Source: Shewanella schlegeliana (lineage in GTDB: Bacteria; Pseudomonadota; Gammaproteobacteria; Enterobacterales; Shewanellaceae). From it: 64,000 nt of DNA. The stretch spans positions 109,732 through 173,731 of the forward strand of contig NZ_JAESVD010000012.1 in the NCBI RefSeq assembly GCF_016765635.1, given 5' to 3'. Both the position numbers and the translations under genes were made by a program. Below the pieces are notes generated by a model. The model had not been told where the DNA came from and ran no database searches. It worked only from the letters and a program-made list of their open reading frames with translations. This document shows, piece after piece, positions 63,399 to 64,000 of the stretch. Position 1 is the first letter of the stretch. Every line of letters starts with the position of its first letter.

Positions 63399-63436
63399 CG
63401 AAAAAAGCCCGTTGCGTTAGCAACGGGCTTTTTTCG
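63399..63436 (-). terminator. Strong rRNA-operon-type terminator
   Basis: A perfect 17-bp stem (CGAAAAAAGCCCGTTGC with its inverse), a GTTA loop and T-runs on both strands. It ends the decayed 5S copy read on the minus strand. Confidence 0.9.
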
Positions 63437-63463
63437 CTTCTCTTTCGAGAATCCTGTTTTGTC

Positions 63464-63755
63464 TTCACTTTTACAAAAGTGAAATAAAAGTGGCGCCTGG
63501 AAATGGCCAGCTTCGAGACCATTTATATGCATCCTGCATAAATGCCATTCCCTACATCCTGTAGGTCACTAGCTCTCCGCGTTCACCTCATGTATCAAAC
63601 TTCGTTTGATAAGCACAAGGGCTTCCCCCTACTATCACATGGGGGCGTAGAGGTTGCGCTTTATGTACGTAGTACATTGCAATCTCGTAGCGCGCAGCAG
63701 CTTTGCTGCTAGCTGGGGAACCCGCTCAGCGTCGGGGGTAGGCATTTATGCCTAC
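63464..63755. repeat. Array of seven perfect short hairpins
   Basis: Seven perfect inverted repeats occur in 292 bp: 63464-63483 (9-bp arms), 63526-63540 (TATGCA, loop TCC), 63551-63565 (CCTACA, loop TCC), 63593-63611 (TATCAAAC, loop TTC), 63663-63677 (ATGTAC, loop GTA), 63696-63710 (AGCAGC, loop TTT) and 63738-63755 (GTAGGCAT, loop TT). Five have loops of exactly three bases. The stems differ in sequence, so this is not a simple repeat. No coding frame covers them. Confidence 0.8.
63492..63520 (-). pseudogene. Remnant of a second 5S rRNA 3' end
   Basis: The first 14 bases (from GGCGCCTGGAAATG) are the same as the 3' end of the intact 5S gene at 63874, and GAGACC also matches after a gap. 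A further stretch at 63627-63645 (CTACTATCACATGGGG core) resembles the next part of 5S. With the flanking terminator and an 18-base downstream match, this suggests a degraded tandem 5S copy. Confidence 0.55.
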
Positions 63756-63832
63756 TTAAGTGAATAAGTTACCTTAACGGATAACTGCATTTTAGATGAG
63801 TTAACGTTCAGTATTTTACAAACACCCAAACG

Positions 63833-63862
63833 CAAAAAAGCCACCTTATTCAGGTGGCTTCT
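63833..63862 (-). terminator. Terminator of the 5S rRNA gene
   Basis: The stem AAGCCACCT / AGGTGGCTT with a short loop is followed on the minus strand by a run of T. It lies directly after the 5S 3' end. Confidence 0.85.
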
Positions 63863-63875
63863 CTACTTAAATAGG

Positions 63876-63994
63876 CGCCTGGAAATGACCTACTCTCACA
63901 TGGGGAGACCCCACACTACCATCGGCGATACTGTGTTTCACTTCTGAGTTCGGAATGGATTCAGGTGGGACCACAGCTCTATGGTTTCCAGACA
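63876..63994 (-). rRNA. rrf: 5S ribosomal RNA
   Basis: The minus strand reads TGTCTGGAAACCATAGAGC, then CCACCTGAATCCATTCCGAA, CTCAGAAGTGAAACACAG and GTAGGTCATTTCCAGGC: a full gammaproteobacterial 5S rRNA of about 119 nt. Its two ends pair (TGTCTGGAAA with TTTCCAGGC). The loop A to loop E features are present. The rest of the rRNA operon (23S, 16S) must lie beyond the right edge of the window. Confidence 0.97.
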
Positions 63995-64000
63995 AATTTG

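Noticed and set aside
63302..63532. A 76-codon minus-strand frame at the rRNA operon end
   Set aside because: It runs through a perfect terminator hairpin and the 5S remnant, has no family match and no clear ribosome-binding site.
63464..63755. CRISPR array at the hairpin cluster
   Set aside because: The palindromes differ in sequence and spacing, there are no direct repeats with regular spacers, and no cas genes are near.

Overview
The window looks like chromosomal DNA of a marine gammaproteobacterium, most likely a Shewanella or close relative. The main reason is the housekeeping gene order (trpS-gph-rpe, dam-damX-aroB-aroK, pilQPONM diverging from a class A penicillin-binding protein, argHGFBC diverging from argE and followed by ppc). 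The intergenic palindromes are also of a type common in Alteromonadales. No phage, insertion sequence with transposase, CRISPR array or tRNA gene was found. The species was not determined.

Region 1 (1-7.4 kb): the 3' end of a molybdopterin oxidoreductase gene, its four-cluster Fe-S subunit, a TorD-type chaperone and a b-type cytochrome anchor. These are followed by a porin and a dCACHE chemoreceptor on the same strand, then an LpxL-type lipid A acyltransferase. Region 2 (7.4-15 kb) is mixed: a nested-palindrome repeat element, a YgiQ radical SAM protein, MAPEG, ThrE-type exporter, Omp85-type barrel, lipoprotein and SMR genes. Region 3 (15-21.3 kb) is a glutathione-dependent formaldehyde detoxification island (Gfa, FrmA, FghA), with an iron-type alcohol dehydrogenase, a DksA/TraR-like zinc-finger protein and a divergent LysR regulator. 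The gfa gene seems to start at AUU.

Region 4 (21.5-29.6 kb): a type II NADH dehydrogenase; a secreted M43-like metalloprotease bracketed by two nearly identical terminators; a glycine-betaine-type ABC transporter with a terminator hairpin after its binding-protein gene and a porin as its last gene; and the RNase P RNA gene on the minus strand. Region 5 (29.7-52 kb) is core cell-envelope and DNA maintenance: rsmI diverging from lpoA-yraN-diaA-dolP, a DMT transporter and LysR pair, trpS-gph-rpe, two small genes, dam-damX-aroBK, pilMNOPQ and mrcA. Region 6 (51.6-63.2 kb): arginine biosynthesis with ArgR-type boxes, ppc, a YceB-like lipoprotein and cinA.

The right edge is the 3' end of an rRNA operon read on the minus strand. 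It holds an intact 5S gene and terminator, then a decayed second copy of the 5S 3' end and downstream terminator. An array of seven perfect short hairpins lies in and beside this decayed copy. This array, the 309-bp element at 7.4 kb and the AUU-start gfa gene are the observations most worth following up. Much of the rest is ordinary core genome.
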